Shown: positions 23,760-32,914, counted from the stretch's first letter. The stretch: DNA of 64,000 bases from Cryobacterium adonitolivorans (GCF_004402695.1 NZ_SOFL01000022.1:33806-97805), one strand, 5' to 3'. Numbers and translations: made by a program. Notes: generated by a model from the letters alone, not told the origin.

Positions 23760-25934
23760 ATGGCATACACCCGCCCCAACGGAGCGGGCCGCGCTGGAGC
23801 CGGCAGCGGTCGAACACGTCAACGCCCGCGCTCGCGCGACGACGACGCCCCGATCATCCCGATCCTCGCCCGCAAGGTGCGCGAGGTCGAAGCCAAGGCC
23901 CAGAGCGGCACCAAGCTCGGACCCACCAACCGCACCAAGTACCAGGTCATCGCGCTACTGATGCGTGAGGAACGCGCCCGCGTGAAGACCGACCCCGAAC
24001 TGACCGACGCGAACCGCGCCGAACTCCTCAAACGCCTCGACGGCATCGCCCAGATCCTCGCGAAGACTGCCGCCCGCGACACCAGCCTGATCACCCTGCT
24101 CGAACCGGATGCCGGCGTCTCAACCGTCGCGCAGCGCTTCCGCCGCGACTGGCTGCTGGAATCCGGCGCGGAACTCAGCCCGGACGAACTCATCATCACC
24201 CGCGAACCCGAGGCCAAGCCCGAGGTTCCGCAGAACCAGGTCATCCCGCAGTCGGTGCGCGCCCGCCAGCTGGCCAACCCGTTCCTGGCCCCCGACTTCA
24301 GCGCAGTGAAGGCCGCGCCGGTCTCGTCCGCTCGCCGTCTGGCCAACTGGGAACTGCTCGGCCCGCTGTTCAAAGCCTTCGAATTCGGTTCCGGCGGCCA
24401 GGCCGCCAGCATGGACCTGCCCGAAGCTCCCCACGTCGACAGGTTCTCTCCGCGCGGCATGGAACTCATGCGCCACCAGGCCCGCTTCATCGAAAGCGCC
24501 CGCACCGGCCACCGCAGCTACCTGCTCGCCGACGAGCCCGGCCTGGGCAAGACCGCGCAGAGCCTGCTCGCCGCCTCCGTCGCCGGCGCCTACCCGCTGC
24601 TGGCAATCGTGCCCAACGTCGTCAAGATGAACTGGGTGCGCGAGGTCGAACTGTGGACGCCGCACCGTCGCGCCACGGTCATCCACGGTGACGGCGATAC
24701 CCTCGACGCCTTCGCCGACGTCGTCGTGGTCAACTACGACGTTCTCGACCGGCACCTGGCCTGGCTCGGCACCCTGGGCTTCAAAGGCATGGTCGTCGAC
24801 GAGGCCCACTTCATCAAGAACCTGCAGTCGCAGCGTTCCAAGCACGTCCTCAGCCTCGCCGAGCAGATCCGCCGCCGCACCCCGGGCAACAACCCTCTGC
24901 TGATGGCACTCACCGGAACGCCGCTGATCAACGACGTCGATGACTTCCGCGCCATCTGGCAGTTCCTCGGTTGGATCGACGGCGACAAGCCCACCGCCAA
25001 GCTCATGTCACGCCTGGAGGAAACCGGGCTCACCCCCGCCGACGCCGGCTTCTACACCGCTGCCCGCGCCGCGGTCATCGACATGGGCATCGTGCGTCGC
25101 CGCAAGGTCGACGTCGCCGCCGACCTGCCCGCCAAGCGGATCGCCGACCTCCCGGTGGAACTCGACAGCGAACTGGGCCGCTCCATCCAGAAGGCCGAAC
25201 GGGAGCTCGGCGCCCGTCTGGTGCAGCGATACAAGGCCCTCGTCACCGCGCGGCACCCCGGTGTGCGCAACCCGGATCTCGATGACGACCAGCGCGCCGC
25301 ATACATCCGCGCCGTCGCGCACGCCGACCTCGAAGAGTCCAAGGGCACCAGCACCGGTGAGAACGTCTTCACCATGGTGCGCAAGATCGGCCAGGCCAAG
25401 GCCGGGCTCGCCGCGGACTACGCGGCCCAGCTGGCCCACTCGGTTGGCAAGGTGGTGTTCTTCGCCAAGCACATCGATGTGATGGATGCCGCGGAGGAGA
25501 TCTTCGCCAGGCGGGGCCTGCGCACGGTGTCGCTGCGCGGCGATCAGAGCGCCCTGGCCCGCCAGGCGGCGATCGACTCCTTCAACACCGACCCAGAGGT
25601 CGCCATTGTGGTGTGTTCGCTCACCGCGGCCGGCGTGGGCGTGAACCTGCAGGCGGCATCCAACGTGGTTCTGGCCGAACTGAGCTGGACGGCGGCGGAG
25701 CAGACCCAGGCCATCGACCGGGTGCACCGGATCGGCCAGGCCGAACCTGTCACCGCGTGGCGGATCATCGCCGCGCACACCATCGACGCGCGAATCGCCG
25801 AACTCATCGGCAGCAAGCAGGGCCTCGCGGCCCGCGCGCTCGACGGCGCAGACGAAGAGATTTCAGCTGCCGATTCCGTGCAGGCCAGCGCGTTGGTATA
25901 CGTACTCACGCAGGCGCTCGACGGAGAGCTGTAA
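23760..25934 (+). CDS. SNF2-family ATPase/helicase-like protein
   Basis: 724 residues from the ATG at 23760 (GGAGAG upstream). A charged N-terminal region of about 240 residues precedes the SNF2 core: YLLADEPGLGKTAQSLLAA (Walker A), VVVVNYDVLDRH, MVVDEAHFIKN (DEAH box), LTGTPLINDVDDFRAIW. The second half has VVFFAKHIDVMDAAEEIF, SLTAAGVGVNLQAASNVVLA and QAIDRVHRIGQAEPV. SNF2 proteins translocate on double-stranded DNA to displace or remodel bound proteins; bacterial SMARCAL1-like members often act in repair or restart. No nuclease or methylase partner is adjacent, so this is not an obvious defence system. Confidence 0.92.
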   Translation: MAYTRPNGAGRAGAGSGRTRQRPRSRDDDAPIIPILARKVREVEAKAQSGTKLGPTNRTKYQVIALLMREERARVKTDPELTDANRAELLKRLDGIAQILAKTAARDTSLITLLEPDAGVSTVAQRFRRDWLLESGAELSPDELIITREPEAKPEVPQNQVIPQSVRARQLANPFLAPDFSAVKAAPVSSARRLANWELLGPLFKAFEFGSGGQAASMDLPEAPHVDRFSPRGMELMRHQARFIESARTGHRSYLLADEPGLGKTAQSLLAASVAGAYPLLAIVPNVVKMNWVREVELWTPHRRATVIHGDGDTLDAFADVVVVNYDVLDRHLAWLGTLGFKGMVVDEAHFIKNLQSQRSKHVLSLAEQIRRRTPGNNPLLMALTGTPLINDVDDFRAIWQFLGWIDGDKPTAKLMSRLEETGLTPADAGFYTAARAAVIDMGIVRRRKVDVAADLPAKRIADLPVELDSELGRSIQKAERELGARLVQRYKALVTARHPGVRNPDLDDDQRAAYIRAVAHADLEESKGTSTGENVFTMVRKIGQAKAGLAADYAAQLAHSVGKVVFFAKHIDVMDAAEEIFARRGLRTVSLRGDQSALARQAAIDSFNTDPEVAIVVCSLTAAGVGVNLQAASNVVLAELSWTAAEQTQAIDRVHRIGQAEPVTAWRIIAAHTIDARIAELIGSKQGLAARALDGADEEISAADSVQASALVYVLTQALDGEL

Positions 25935-26065
25935 CACCGGGCCGGAAGTCCCTAGCCGAGAGCAGCGCCGCCGGTGTTGACTTGATTCAGGTATGAGCCC
26001 GCCGCCATGATGGTGGTCTGGCATTCTGCCGTAACACACATGCATGCAATAAGGAGTAGCCAGAT

Positions 26066-27094
26066 ATGAAGATCGGTATCCTCACCAGCGGTGGAGACTG
26101 CCCGGGCCTCAACGCAGTGATTCGGGGTGCTGTCCTCAAGGGAGGCCGCGCGTACGACTCCGAGTTCGTGGGCATCCGCAACGGCTGGCGCGGGCTGGTG
26201 CAGGGCGAGTTCATGAAACTCGACCGGCACAGTGTTCGTGGCCTGTCCCGCCAGGGTGGCACCATCCTCGGCAGCTCGCGCACCAACCCGTTCGAGGGCG
26301 AGAACGCGGGACCCGAGAACATCCAGAAGACCATGGATGCCGAGGGCATCGACGCCATCATCGCGATCGGCGGCGAGGGCACCCTCACCGCTGCCCGTCG
26401 CCTCACCGATGCCGGCATCAAGATCGTCGGCGTGCCGAAGACCATCGACAACGACCTCGCCGCCACCGACTACTCGTTCGGCTTCAACACCGCCGTCGAG
26501 ATCGCCACCGAGGCCATCGATCGTCTCCGCACCACGGCAGACTCCCACGGTCGCTGCATGATCGTCGAGGTCATGGGCCGCCACGTGGGCTGGATCGCCC
26601 TGCACTCCGGTATGGCCGGCGGTGCCCACGCCATCCTCATCCCGGAGCAGCCGCAGACGATCGAGCAGATCTGCGAATGGGTCGAGAGCGTCCGCGACCG
26701 CGGCCGCGCGCCGGTCCTCGTCGTTTCCGAAGGCTTCCTGCTCGCCGAAATGGGCGAAGCGCACTCGCACAAGGGCCTGGACGCGTTCAACCGTCCGCGT
26801 CTCGGCGGTATCAGCGAGCTCATCGCCCCCATGGTCGAAGAGCGCACCGGCATCGAGGCGCGGGCGACCGTCCTCGGCCACACCCAGCGTGGTGGCGCAC
26901 CGTCGGCCTACGACCGGGTGCTCGCCACCCGCCTCGGCATGTCGGCCGTTGACGCCGTCATCGAGGGCAAGTGGGGTTCGATGGTTTCCCTCAAGGGCAC
27001 CGACATCCGCAACGTCAGCATCGCCGACGCCACCATGGACCTCAACCGGGTCACCCAGGAGCGTTACGACGAAGCGGCCGTGCTCTTCGGCTAA
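26066..27094 (+). CDS. pfkA: 6-phosphofructokinase
   Basis: 342 residues; phosphorylates fructose 6-phosphate at C1 in glycolysis. It begins MKIGILTSGGDCPGLNAVIR, with the phosphate-donor loop IGGEGTL (101-107), VPKTIDNDLAATDY (123-136), the substrate segment IVEVMGRHVGWIAL and LGHTQRGGAPSAYDR. In this family Asp after the GGE/GGD pair marks pyrophosphate-dependent enzymes; Gly105 here argues for ATP, while Lys125 is shared with actinobacterial mixed-type enzymes, so the donor is likely but not certainly ATP. AAGGAG lies nine bases before ATG. A terminator follows 35 bases after the stop. Confidence 0.95.
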   Translation: MKIGILTSGGDCPGLNAVIRGAVLKGGRAYDSEFVGIRNGWRGLVQGEFMKLDRHSVRGLSRQGGTILGSSRTNPFEGENAGPENIQKTMDAEGIDAIIAIGGEGTLTAARRLTDAGIKIVGVPKTIDNDLAATDYSFGFNTAVEIATEAIDRLRTTADSHGRCMIVEVMGRHVGWIALHSGMAGGAHAILIPEQPQTIEQICEWVESVRDRGRAPVLVVSEGFLLAEMGEAHSHKGLDAFNRPRLGGISELIAPMVEERTGIEARATVLGHTQRGGAPSAYDRVLATRLGMSAVDAVIEGKWGSMVSLKGTDIRNVSIADATMDLNRVTQERYDEAAVLFG

Positions 27095-27129
27095 ACCTGC
27101 ACCAGCAGACGGCACTGCCCGTTGACAAA

Positions 27130-27168
27130 ACTGCCCGGACGACTCAGGTCGGCCGGGCAGTGTTGTTT
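27130..27168 (+). terminator. Intrinsic terminator of pfkA
   Basis: A nine-bp perfect stem (ACTGCCCGG at 27130-27138 and CCGGGCAGT at 27153-27161) with a 14-base loop, followed by GTTGTTT. It lies between pfkA and the convergent mycoredoxin gene. Confidence 0.78.
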
Positions 27169-27195
27169 ATGGTCAGTGTTGCGCTGGCATAAGAG

Positions 27196-27459
27196 TTATG
27201 CGGCGGGAGCGAGCTTGGCCTGCACCTGCGCGAGCGACGGGTTCGTCGCGGCAGAGCCATCCGGGAACAGCACCGTCGGCACGGTGCGGTTGCCACCGTT
27301 GAGGCTCATCACTAGCTCAGAGGTGCCGTCGACCTCTTCGACGTTCACCTCGGTGTAGCCGATGCCGACCTTGTCGAGCTGGCTCTTCAGGCGCGAGCAG
27401 TACCCGCACCAGGTGGTGGTGAACATCGTGATAGTTCCGGTTTGAGGCACAAAATCCAT
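27196..27459 (-). CDS. Mycoredoxin / glutaredoxin-like protein
   Basis: 87 residues with a thioredoxin fold: MFTTTWCGYCSRLKSQL carries the CxxC active site, then NVEEVDG, RTVPTVLFPDG with the cis-Pro, and a final helix. Actinobacterial mycoredoxins reduce mycothiol-mixed disulfides. In M. tuberculosis a homologue lies beside uvrD2; here the uvrD2-like gene ends about 9 kb away, so that linkage is broken. The gene is divergent from a NUDIX gene, and both have leaderless-type promoters within 80 bases. Confidence 0.93.
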   Translation of the reverse strand: MDFVPQTGTITMFTTTWCGYCSRLKSQLDKVGIGYTEVNVEEVDGTSELVMSLNGGNRTVPTVLFPDGSAATNPSLAQVQAKLAPAA

Positions 27460-27465
27460 GCGTAC

Positions 27466-27471
27466 AGCGTA
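27466..27471 (-). promoter_or_regulatory. -10 hexamer TACGCT (minus strand), predicted leaderless start
   Basis: On the minus strand TACGCT ends six bases before the mycoredoxin ATG at 27459, with no ribosome binding site in the six-base gap. Confidence 0.55.
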
Positions 27472-27526
27472 ACCTAAGCATTTTTGGCATTCGCGAAAGT
27501 GCCGAGGGAGGGGCCGGGGCGCTCGC

Positions 27527-27532
27527 TACGAT
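27527..27532 (+). promoter_or_regulatory. -10 hexamer TACGAT, predicted leaderless start
   Basis: TACGAT ends six bases before ATG 27539 of the NUDIX gene and faces away from the mycoredoxin promoter. Confidence 0.55.
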
Positions 27533-27538
27533 GAAATC

Positions 27539-28015
27539 ATGACCGACCTGCCCCAGGTGTGCGTGTGCTACCTCACCCGCCTCTCCGAGACCGGCGAACC
27601 CCAGGTGCTGCTCGGCCGTAAGAAGAAGGGCCTGGGCCTGGGCAACATCGTCGGGCTTGGCGGCAAGCTCGAGCCGGGGGAGTCGGCCCTGGATGCGGCC
27701 GTGCGCGAGATCGAAGAAGAGTCCGGCCTGAGCGTGACGGCGGATGCTCTCACCCCGATGGGCGTGCTCACCTACCTGTTCCCCCATAAGCCCACCTGGA
27801 GCCAACGGTCGAACGTCTTCGTCACCGACCGGTTCAGTGGCGTCCCGCGGGAATCCGACGAACTGAACCCGCAGTGGTTCACGATCGCCCGGCTGCCCGT
27901 CGACGAGATGTGGGACGACGCCAGGCACTGGCTGCCCGGTGTGCTGGCCGGCCGGCGCGTCGAGGCCACATTCACCTTCGGTGAGGACCTCGCCACCGTC
28001 GTGACCCGCGACTGA
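27539..28015 (+). CDS. NUDIX hydrolase (MTH1/8-oxo-dGTPase-like)
   Basis: 158 residues. The Nudix box is complete: GGKLEPGESALDAAVREIEEESGL. The preceding RKKKGLGLGNIVGLGGK and later DELNPQWFTIARLPVDEMWDD resemble the eukaryotic MTH1-like branch, whose members hydrolyse oxidised purine nucleoside triphosphates. Two sequence-similar features (Trp-Phe and Met-Trp-Asp-Asp near the end) support that branch but not a defined substrate. A single gene, divergent from mycoredoxin, which could link both to oxidative stress (inference). Confidence 0.9.
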   Translation: MTDLPQVCVCYLTRLSETGEPQVLLGRKKKGLGLGNIVGLGGKLEPGESALDAAVREIEEESGLSVTADALTPMGVLTYLFPHKPTWSQRSNVFVTDRFSGVPRESDELNPQWFTIARLPVDEMWDDARHWLPGVLAGRRVEATFTFGEDLATVVTRD

Positions 28016-28190
28016 ACTTCAGGCCACCTGTCTACCGGGGGAACCGCGGATGAACCCTCCCTGAATTGACCTGCCCGCCTGAGGCTGTCAGGATCAACGA
28101 GGCCCGGTTTCGAGCCAGCCATCTCTCTGGCGTGCCCGGGTCTGTAGGTTCCCGTCCACGGTTCGGGTTGAATTACAAAGAAAGACGCCG

Positions 28191-29381
28191 GTGGATTTCA
28201 CCCTTATCGTCGCGCTGGTCATCGCGCTGGCACTCATCTTCGACTTCACCAACGGATTCCACGACACGGCCAACGCCATGGCCACACCGATCGCCACCGG
28301 GGCCATGAAGCCCAAGGTCGCCGTCGGCGTCGCAGCCGTGCTCAACCTCGTTGGAGCGTTCCTGTCCACCGAGGTCGCCAGGACGGTCTCCGGCGGCATC
28401 ATCAAGGAGGGTGACGGCGGCATCCAGATCACCCCGGAGATGATCTTCGCCGGACTGATCGGCGCGATCGTCTGGAACCTGATCACCTGGCTGCGCGGCC
28501 TCCCGTCCAGTTCCAGCCACGCCCTGTTCGGCGGACTCATCGGTGCCACCGTCATCGGGGTGGGGGCCCAGGCCGTGGCCTTCGACGTCGTCCTGGCCAA
28601 GGTGATCCTGCCCGCGTTGATCGCCCCGATCACCGTCGGCATCGTCGCGTTCCTCGCCACTCGCCTCGCCTACGCCATCACCCGTCGCGATGCGGGCAGG
28701 CCCGATGGCCGAGGCGGGTTCCGCTACGCACAGATCTTCTCCTCGTCGCTGGTGGCCCTCTCGCACGGCACCAACGACGCGCAGAAGACCATGGGCGTGA
28801 TCACCCTGACCCTCATCGCCGGCGGCTACCAGGCCGTGGGCTCGGGGCCCCAGTTCTGGGTGGTGGCCTGCTGTGCCCTCGCGATCGCGATCGGTACCTA
28901 CACCGGCGGCTGGCGCATCATCCTCACCATGGGCCGCGGACTCACCGAGATCAAGCCGGCCCAGGGTTTCGCCGCCGAGACCAGCACCGCCGCGACCATC
29001 CTCGCGTCCAGCCACCTCGGTTTCGCCCTGTCCACCACCCAGGTCGCCTCCGGGTCGGTCATCGGTTCCGGTCTGGGGCGCCGTGGCTCCACGGTGCGCT
29101 GGGGCATGGCCGGCCAGATCGCTCTCGGCTGGTTGCTCACCCTGCCGGCATCCGCCATCATGGGTGCCTTCGCGGCGGGCCTGGCGTTGCTCGGTCCGAT
29201 CGGCATCCTGTTGGACGTCGTCATCGGCACGGTCGTGGTCTACGTGCTCTTCCAATGGTCCAAGCGCGACAGGATCTCGCACGACAATCTGCACGACATC
29301 GATGACGCGGGCCACGTCGTGAAGATCAAGAAGACGCCCCGCAAGCCGTCCCGCAAGGACCGAGCGAAGGTTGCACTGTGA
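28191..29381 (+). CDS. pit: PiT-family inorganic phosphate transporter
   Basis: 396 residues, about ten membrane helices. The PiT/PHO-4 signatures are present in both halves: IFDFTNGFHDTANAMATPIA near the N-terminus and SSSLVALSHGTNDAQKTMGV near residue 185, plus LPSSSSHALFGGLIGA and STTQVASGSVIGSG. It imports phosphate, normally with H+ or metal-phosphate. Start GTG at 28191 after AAAGAAAG. No PhoU-like DUF47 partner is adjacent; instead a small membrane protein overlaps its stop codon (GTGA). Confidence 0.94.
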   Translation: MDFTLIVALVIALALIFDFTNGFHDTANAMATPIATGAMKPKVAVGVAAVLNLVGAFLSTEVARTVSGGIIKEGDGGIQITPEMIFAGLIGAIVWNLITWLRGLPSSSSHALFGGLIGATVIGVGAQAVAFDVVLAKVILPALIAPITVGIVAFLATRLAYAITRRDAGRPDGRGGFRYAQIFSSSLVALSHGTNDAQKTMGVITLTLIAGGYQAVGSGPQFWVVACCALAIAIGTYTGGWRIILTMGRGLTEIKPAQGFAAETSTAATILASSHLGFALSTTQVASGSVIGSGLGRRGSTVRWGMAGQIALGWLLTLPASAIMGAFAAGLALLGPIGILLDVVIGTVVVYVLFQWSKRDRISHDNLHDIDDAGHVVKIKKTPRKPSRKDRAKVAL

Positions 29382-29710
29382 TCGACTGGGCCGCTTTCCT
29401 CGTTGTCGCCGTCGCCGCGCTGGTGTCATCGGCCGTCGTCGTCTCGCTGTACTCGCTGGGGCTGCGCCTGCTCACCACGGCCGGGCGCATCCCGATGGTG
29501 GAACCCGCCGAGTTCACCGGCGCCATCACCGTGCTCAGCCCGGCGCGCGCCGCGAAGGACGCCAAGCGCGCCCGCAAGGCCCTCAAGGCCAACCCACTCA
29601 CCGCCGACCAGAAGCGGCTCGCCCTGTACGCCGGCTACCTCTGCTTCGCGCTGTGCGGACTGATCGTGCTCTACGGCGTCTACCTGATCGTCCCCGCGCT
29701 GCACCGCTAG
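29378..29710 (+). CDS. Small membrane protein coupled to the phosphate transporter
   Basis: 110 residues starting at GTG, overlapping the pit stop codon. Two membrane helices (WAAFLVVAVAALVSSAVVVSLYSLGLRLL and LYAGYLCFALCGLIVLYGVYLIV) flank a lysine/arginine-rich cytoplasmic loop (AARAAKDAKRARKALKANPL-like). Similar small proteins often follow pit genes in actinobacteria (recollection). An accessory role in phosphate uptake is plausible from the coupling but not demonstrated by sequence. Confidence 0.8.
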   Translation: MIDWAAFLVVAVAALVSSAVVVSLYSLGLRLLTTAGRIPMVEPAEFTGAITVLSPARAAKDAKRARKALKANPLTADQKRLALYAGYLCFALCGLIVLYGVYLIVPALHR

Positions 29711-29722
29711 CCCTCCCCGTCT

Positions 29723-29783
29723 CGCGAGCTGTGAGTTAAGCACCGAAAAACCCCTCGGGATGGTGCTTAGCTCACAGCTCGCG
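29723..29783. terminator. 22-bp inverted repeat, bidirectional terminator or REP-like element
   Basis: Arms at 29723-29744 and 29762-29783 pair over 22 bases with one G-T wobble; the 17-base loop contains GAAAAACCCC. It lies between the convergent phosphate-transport operon and the uracil permease gene. The stem is unusually long for a simple terminator, which suggests a dispersed palindromic element. Confidence 0.8.
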
Positions 29784-29793
29784 GGCCGTGGTG

Positions 29794-31068
29794 CTACGCC
29801 GTGCGGCGCACGCGGGCGACCCAGGTCATCGAATGGTAGATCACGATGGCGGCTACCGTGCCGAGCGCGATGCCATTGAACGTGAGGGTGCCGGCGCTGA
29901 AGGTGTAGTCGGCGATACCGATGATCAGCGCGGTCGCGGCGGTGAACTGGTTGACCGGCTTGCTAAAGTCCACCCGGTTGTCCAGCCAGATCTTCACGCC
30001 GATGATGCCGATGAGCCCGTACAGGGCCGTCGTGACGCCGCCGAGCACGCCCGCCGGGATGGTGCTGATGACGGCGCCGATCTTGGGGGAGAGGCCCAGC
30101 AGCACCGCGGTGATGCCGGCCACCCAGTATGCGGCCGTCGAGTAGATCCGGGTGGCAGCCATCACGCCGATGTTCTCGCCGTAGGTAGTGGTGCCAGAGC
30201 CGCCGCCGAAGCCGGCCAGCACCGTGGCGAGGCCGTCGGCCAGCAGCGCCCGGCCGGTGAGCTTGTTGACCTTACTGTCGGTCATCTGCGCGACGCCGCG
30301 GATGTGGCCCACGTTCTCGGCGATCAGCACCAGTACCACGGGCAGGAACGCCGGCAGGATGGCCCACACTGCAGGGTTCTCGAACGGGTTCGTCGGCAGG
30401 GTCAACGGCGGCAGGCCGACCCAGGCGGCGTCACCGACGGCACTGAAGTCGACCTCACCCTGGATGACGGCGGCGATGTAGCCGACGATGACGCCCAGGA
30501 AGATCGACAGCCGGCCGAGGATGCCGCGGAACAGCACGGTGGAGAGGATGACGGCGGCGAGGGTGATGAGCGCGGTCAGCGGCGCCACGGTGAAGTTGGC
30601 CTTCGCCACCGGCGCCAGGTTGAAGCCGATCAGCGCGACGATCGCGCCGGACACCACCGGCGGCATCAGGGCGTCGATCCAGCCGGCCCCGGTGACCTGC
30701 ACGATCGCGCCGACCACGGCCAACAGGACACCCACGGCCAGGATGCCGAACAGGGCGCTGCCCATTCCCGCAGTGGCGACGGCGGCGGTGATCGGGGCGA
30801 TGAACGCGAACGACGACCCGAGGTAGGACGGCAGCTTGTTGCGGGTGATCAGCAGGAACAGGATCGTGCCGATGCCGGAGAACAGGATGGTGGTGCTCGG
30901 CGGGAAGCCGGTGATCAGCGGGACCAGGAAGGTGGCGCCGAACATCGCGACCACATGTTGGGCACCGATGCCGATGGTGATCGGCCAGTTGAGGCGTTCG
31001 CCGGGGGCCACGACGTCAGTCGGGCCGACGGTCTTTCCGTCGCCGTGCAAGGTCCAGGGCAGTGCCAT
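29794..31068 (-). CDS. Uracil/xanthine permease (NCS2, UraA/UacT-type)
   Basis: 424 residues with about 14 hydrophobic segments. NCS2 marks include QHVVAMFGATFLVPLITGFP near the N-terminus, FAFIAPITAAV, GFGGGSGTTTYGENIGVMAATRI (the conserved Glu-Asn motif in TM10) and IAENVGHIRG. The GENIGV form is typical of uracil permeases. It imports nucleobase by proton symport. The gene stands alone on the minus strand and diverges from the carboxylesterase gene. Confidence 0.92.
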   Translation of the reverse strand: MALPWTLHGDGKTVGPTDVVAPGERLNWPITIGIGAQHVVAMFGATFLVPLITGFPPSTTILFSGIGTILFLLITRNKLPSYLGSSFAFIAPITAAVATAGMGSALFGILAVGVLLAVVGAIVQVTGAGWIDALMPPVVSGAIVALIGFNLAPVAKANFTVAPLTALITLAAVILSTVLFRGILGRLSIFLGVIVGYIAAVIQGEVDFSAVGDAAWVGLPPLTLPTNPFENPAVWAILPAFLPVVLVLIAENVGHIRGVAQMTDSKVNKLTGRALLADGLATVLAGFGGGSGTTTYGENIGVMAATRIYSTAAYWVAGITAVLLGLSPKIGAVISTIPAGVLGGVTTALYGLIGIIGVKIWLDNRVDFSKPVNQFTAATALIIGIADYTFSAGTLTFNGIALGTVAAIVIYHSMTWVARVRRTA

Positions 31069-31180
31069 TGGTGTCTCGATTCTGTGGGATCCGGCCGCCC
31101 GTATACCTCGCGCGGCCCTAGCTGAGCGTAGTGCTCCGCCGGCCGGCCACCGAGTTTGCCCCGGGGTCAGCGGACCGGAT

Positions 31181-31186
31181 TAGGAT
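31181..31186 (+). promoter_or_regulatory. -10 hexamer TAGGAT, predicted leaderless start
   Basis: TAGGAT ends six bases before ATG 31193; the gap is CGCCCC, so no ribosome binding site exists. TTGCCC at 31156-31161 is a possible but distantly spaced -35. Confidence 0.6.
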
Positions 31187-31192
31187 CGCCCC

Positions 31193-32824
31193 ATGACTTC
31201 GCAAACCGGCGCCCGCGCTCTCGATCCGCTCGAGATCCGGGTTTCCGGTGGGTTGGTGCGCGGCGTCAGCGAGCGCGGAATTCGTGCCTGGCGAGGCATT
31301 CCGTATGCGGCTGCGCCGGTGGGCGCACTGCGCTTCCGCGCACCGGCGGCGGCCCCGCCCTGGCCGGGCGTGCGCGACGCGGCGGAGTTCGGACCCGTCG
31401 CCACCCAGAGCCACAAGGGTCAGTTCCTCGGTGCCCATCCCCGCATCCCGCAGAGCGAGGACTGCCTGGCCCTCAACGTGATCGCCCCGGATGCACCGAT
31501 CGACGAGGACGCGCTGCGCCCCGTGATGGTCTTCGTGCACGGCGGCGCCTACAGCGTCGGGTCGTCCCGCGAGAATCCGCGTCAGGGTGAGGGGCTGGTC
31601 CGCCGCGCCGGCATCCTGTATGTGAGCATCAACTACAGGCTGGGCGCGCTCGGCTACCTCGACTTCAGCCGGTACTCCACGCCCGAGCGGCCGTTCGAAA
31701 GCAACCTGGGGCTGCGCGACCAGGTCGCGGCGCTCGCCTGGGTGCGCGCCAACATCCGTGCCTTCGGGGGCGACCCGGATGCGGTGACGCTGTTCGGCGA
31801 ATCAGCCGGCGGCAATGCCGTGACCACCCTGATGACGGTTCCGGCGGCCGCGGGGCTGTTCCAGCGGGCGATCGCGCAGAGCGCCCCGCCGAACGCCGTG
31901 TATCCGCCGGCTCTGACCGCCGAGTGGGCGGCAACATTCGTGCGCATCCTCGCCGAGCAGACGCTGGGCGCCCCGTCCGTCGGCGCCGACCCCCTGCATC
32001 CCGCCGAGCAGCTCGCGAGCCGCCCGGTCGAATCGCCGGTGAGCTCGGGCCTCACCGACGCCGAGGCCGTGCGCCTGCTATTGCACGCCGACCCCGCCCG
32101 CCTTGCGGGGGCCACGACCACCCTTACCGTGCGTTCCCCCGACCAGTACCCCGGCACCATCCCGCTCTGCCCCGTCATCGATGGTGACTTCCTGCCTGAG
32201 CGGCCGCTGGACGCATTCCGCGACGGCCGGGCGCACCGAGTCCCGCTCATCATCGGCACCAACCAGCGCGAGGGTTCGCTTTTCAGCGGTCGAATCGACA
32301 TCCTCGCGTCGACGCCCCCGCGCATGCGTGCGGTCTTCGCCAACACCAAGAAGAAGGCCAAGAAGGCGCTCAAAGCTTTGTACCCGGGGATGCCCGCCGC
32401 GCGGGCCGCGCTCGACTTCGGCGGCGACTACTCGTTCTGGTACCCGAGCGTAAAGGTGGGAGAGCGACACTCCAGGTACGCTCCGGTGTACTTCTACAGG
32501 TTCGACGCCGCGCCACGGCTGCTGCGGCGGATGGGTCTGGATGCCACGCACGGCCTCGAGCTTTTTCCGCTCTTTGACAGGCTCGACGGCTGGTTCGGCC
32601 GCGGCATGACGGTGCTGGGCGGGCGGCGGGCGTTCAAGGCGATCGGGTCGCGCATGCAGGGCTGGTGGCTGGGCTTTGCCGGTACGGGCGTTCCGGATGC
32701 GGCCTGGCCGCCTTACACCGAGGCCGACCGATTGACGCTGGTCATCGACACCCGCGACCGGATCGAGGCCGATCCGCAGGCCGAACGGCGGATCGCCTGG
32801 GGCAAATTCGTGCCGCACGTTTAG
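31193..32824 (+). CDS. Type-B carboxylesterase/lipase
   Basis: 543 residues of the COesterase family (alpha/beta hydrolase fold). Visible marks: GIPYAAAPVGALRFRAP and EDCLALNVIAPDA near the N-terminus; oxyanion hole VFVHGGAYSVGSS; nucleophile elbow TLFGESAGGNAVTTL near 200; a probable Glu in GTNQREGSLF near 355; and His in DATHGLELFPLF near 450. These form the expected Ser-Glu/Asp-His triad. There is no signal peptide, so it is probably cytoplasmic, acting on small carboxyl esters; the natural substrate is unknown. Confidence 0.92.
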   Translation: MTSQTGARALDPLEIRVSGGLVRGVSERGIRAWRGIPYAAAPVGALRFRAPAAAPPWPGVRDAAEFGPVATQSHKGQFLGAHPRIPQSEDCLALNVIAPDAPIDEDALRPVMVFVHGGAYSVGSSRENPRQGEGLVRRAGILYVSINYRLGALGYLDFSRYSTPERPFESNLGLRDQVAALAWVRANIRAFGGDPDAVTLFGESAGGNAVTTLMTVPAAAGLFQRAIAQSAPPNAVYPPALTAEWAATFVRILAEQTLGAPSVGADPLHPAEQLASRPVESPVSSGLTDAEAVRLLLHADPARLAGATTTLTVRSPDQYPGTIPLCPVIDGDFLPERPLDAFRDGRAHRVPLIIGTNQREGSLFSGRIDILASTPPRMRAVFANTKKKAKKALKALYPGMPAARAALDFGGDYSFWYPSVKVGERHSRYAPVYFYRFDAAPRLLRRMGLDATHGLELFPLFDRLDGWFGRGMTVLGGRRAFKAIGSRMQGWWLGFAGTGVPDAAWPPYTEADRLTLVIDTRDRIEADPQAERRIAWGKFVPHV

Positions 32825-32866
32825 CCAGACCGTTTGGGCTGATTATCACTGCCGCGGGACGCGTCG

Positions 32867-32872
32867 TAGAAT
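32867..32872 (+). promoter_or_regulatory. Promoter -10 TAGAAT upstream of NCS2 permease
   Basis: TAGAAT with TTATCA at 32843-32848 as a possible -35 (18-base spacer). Transcription would start near 32879, leaving a leader of about 36 bases containing GGGAG at 32904-32908. Confidence 0.5.
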
Positions 32873-32914
32873 AAGTCGTTTGGCACGCCGCCGCATATCG
32901 ACCGGGAGAGCATC

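Noticed and set aside
23760..25934. SNF2-family gene as part of a defence island (DISARM/Dnd-like)
   Set aside because: No methylase, nuclease, DUF1998 or phospholipase D partner is adjacent; neighbours are housekeeping genes.
32881..32914. Riboswitch upstream of the purine permease
   Set aside because: The predicted leader is only about 36 bases, too short for a purine riboswitch aptamer, and no conserved core is visible.
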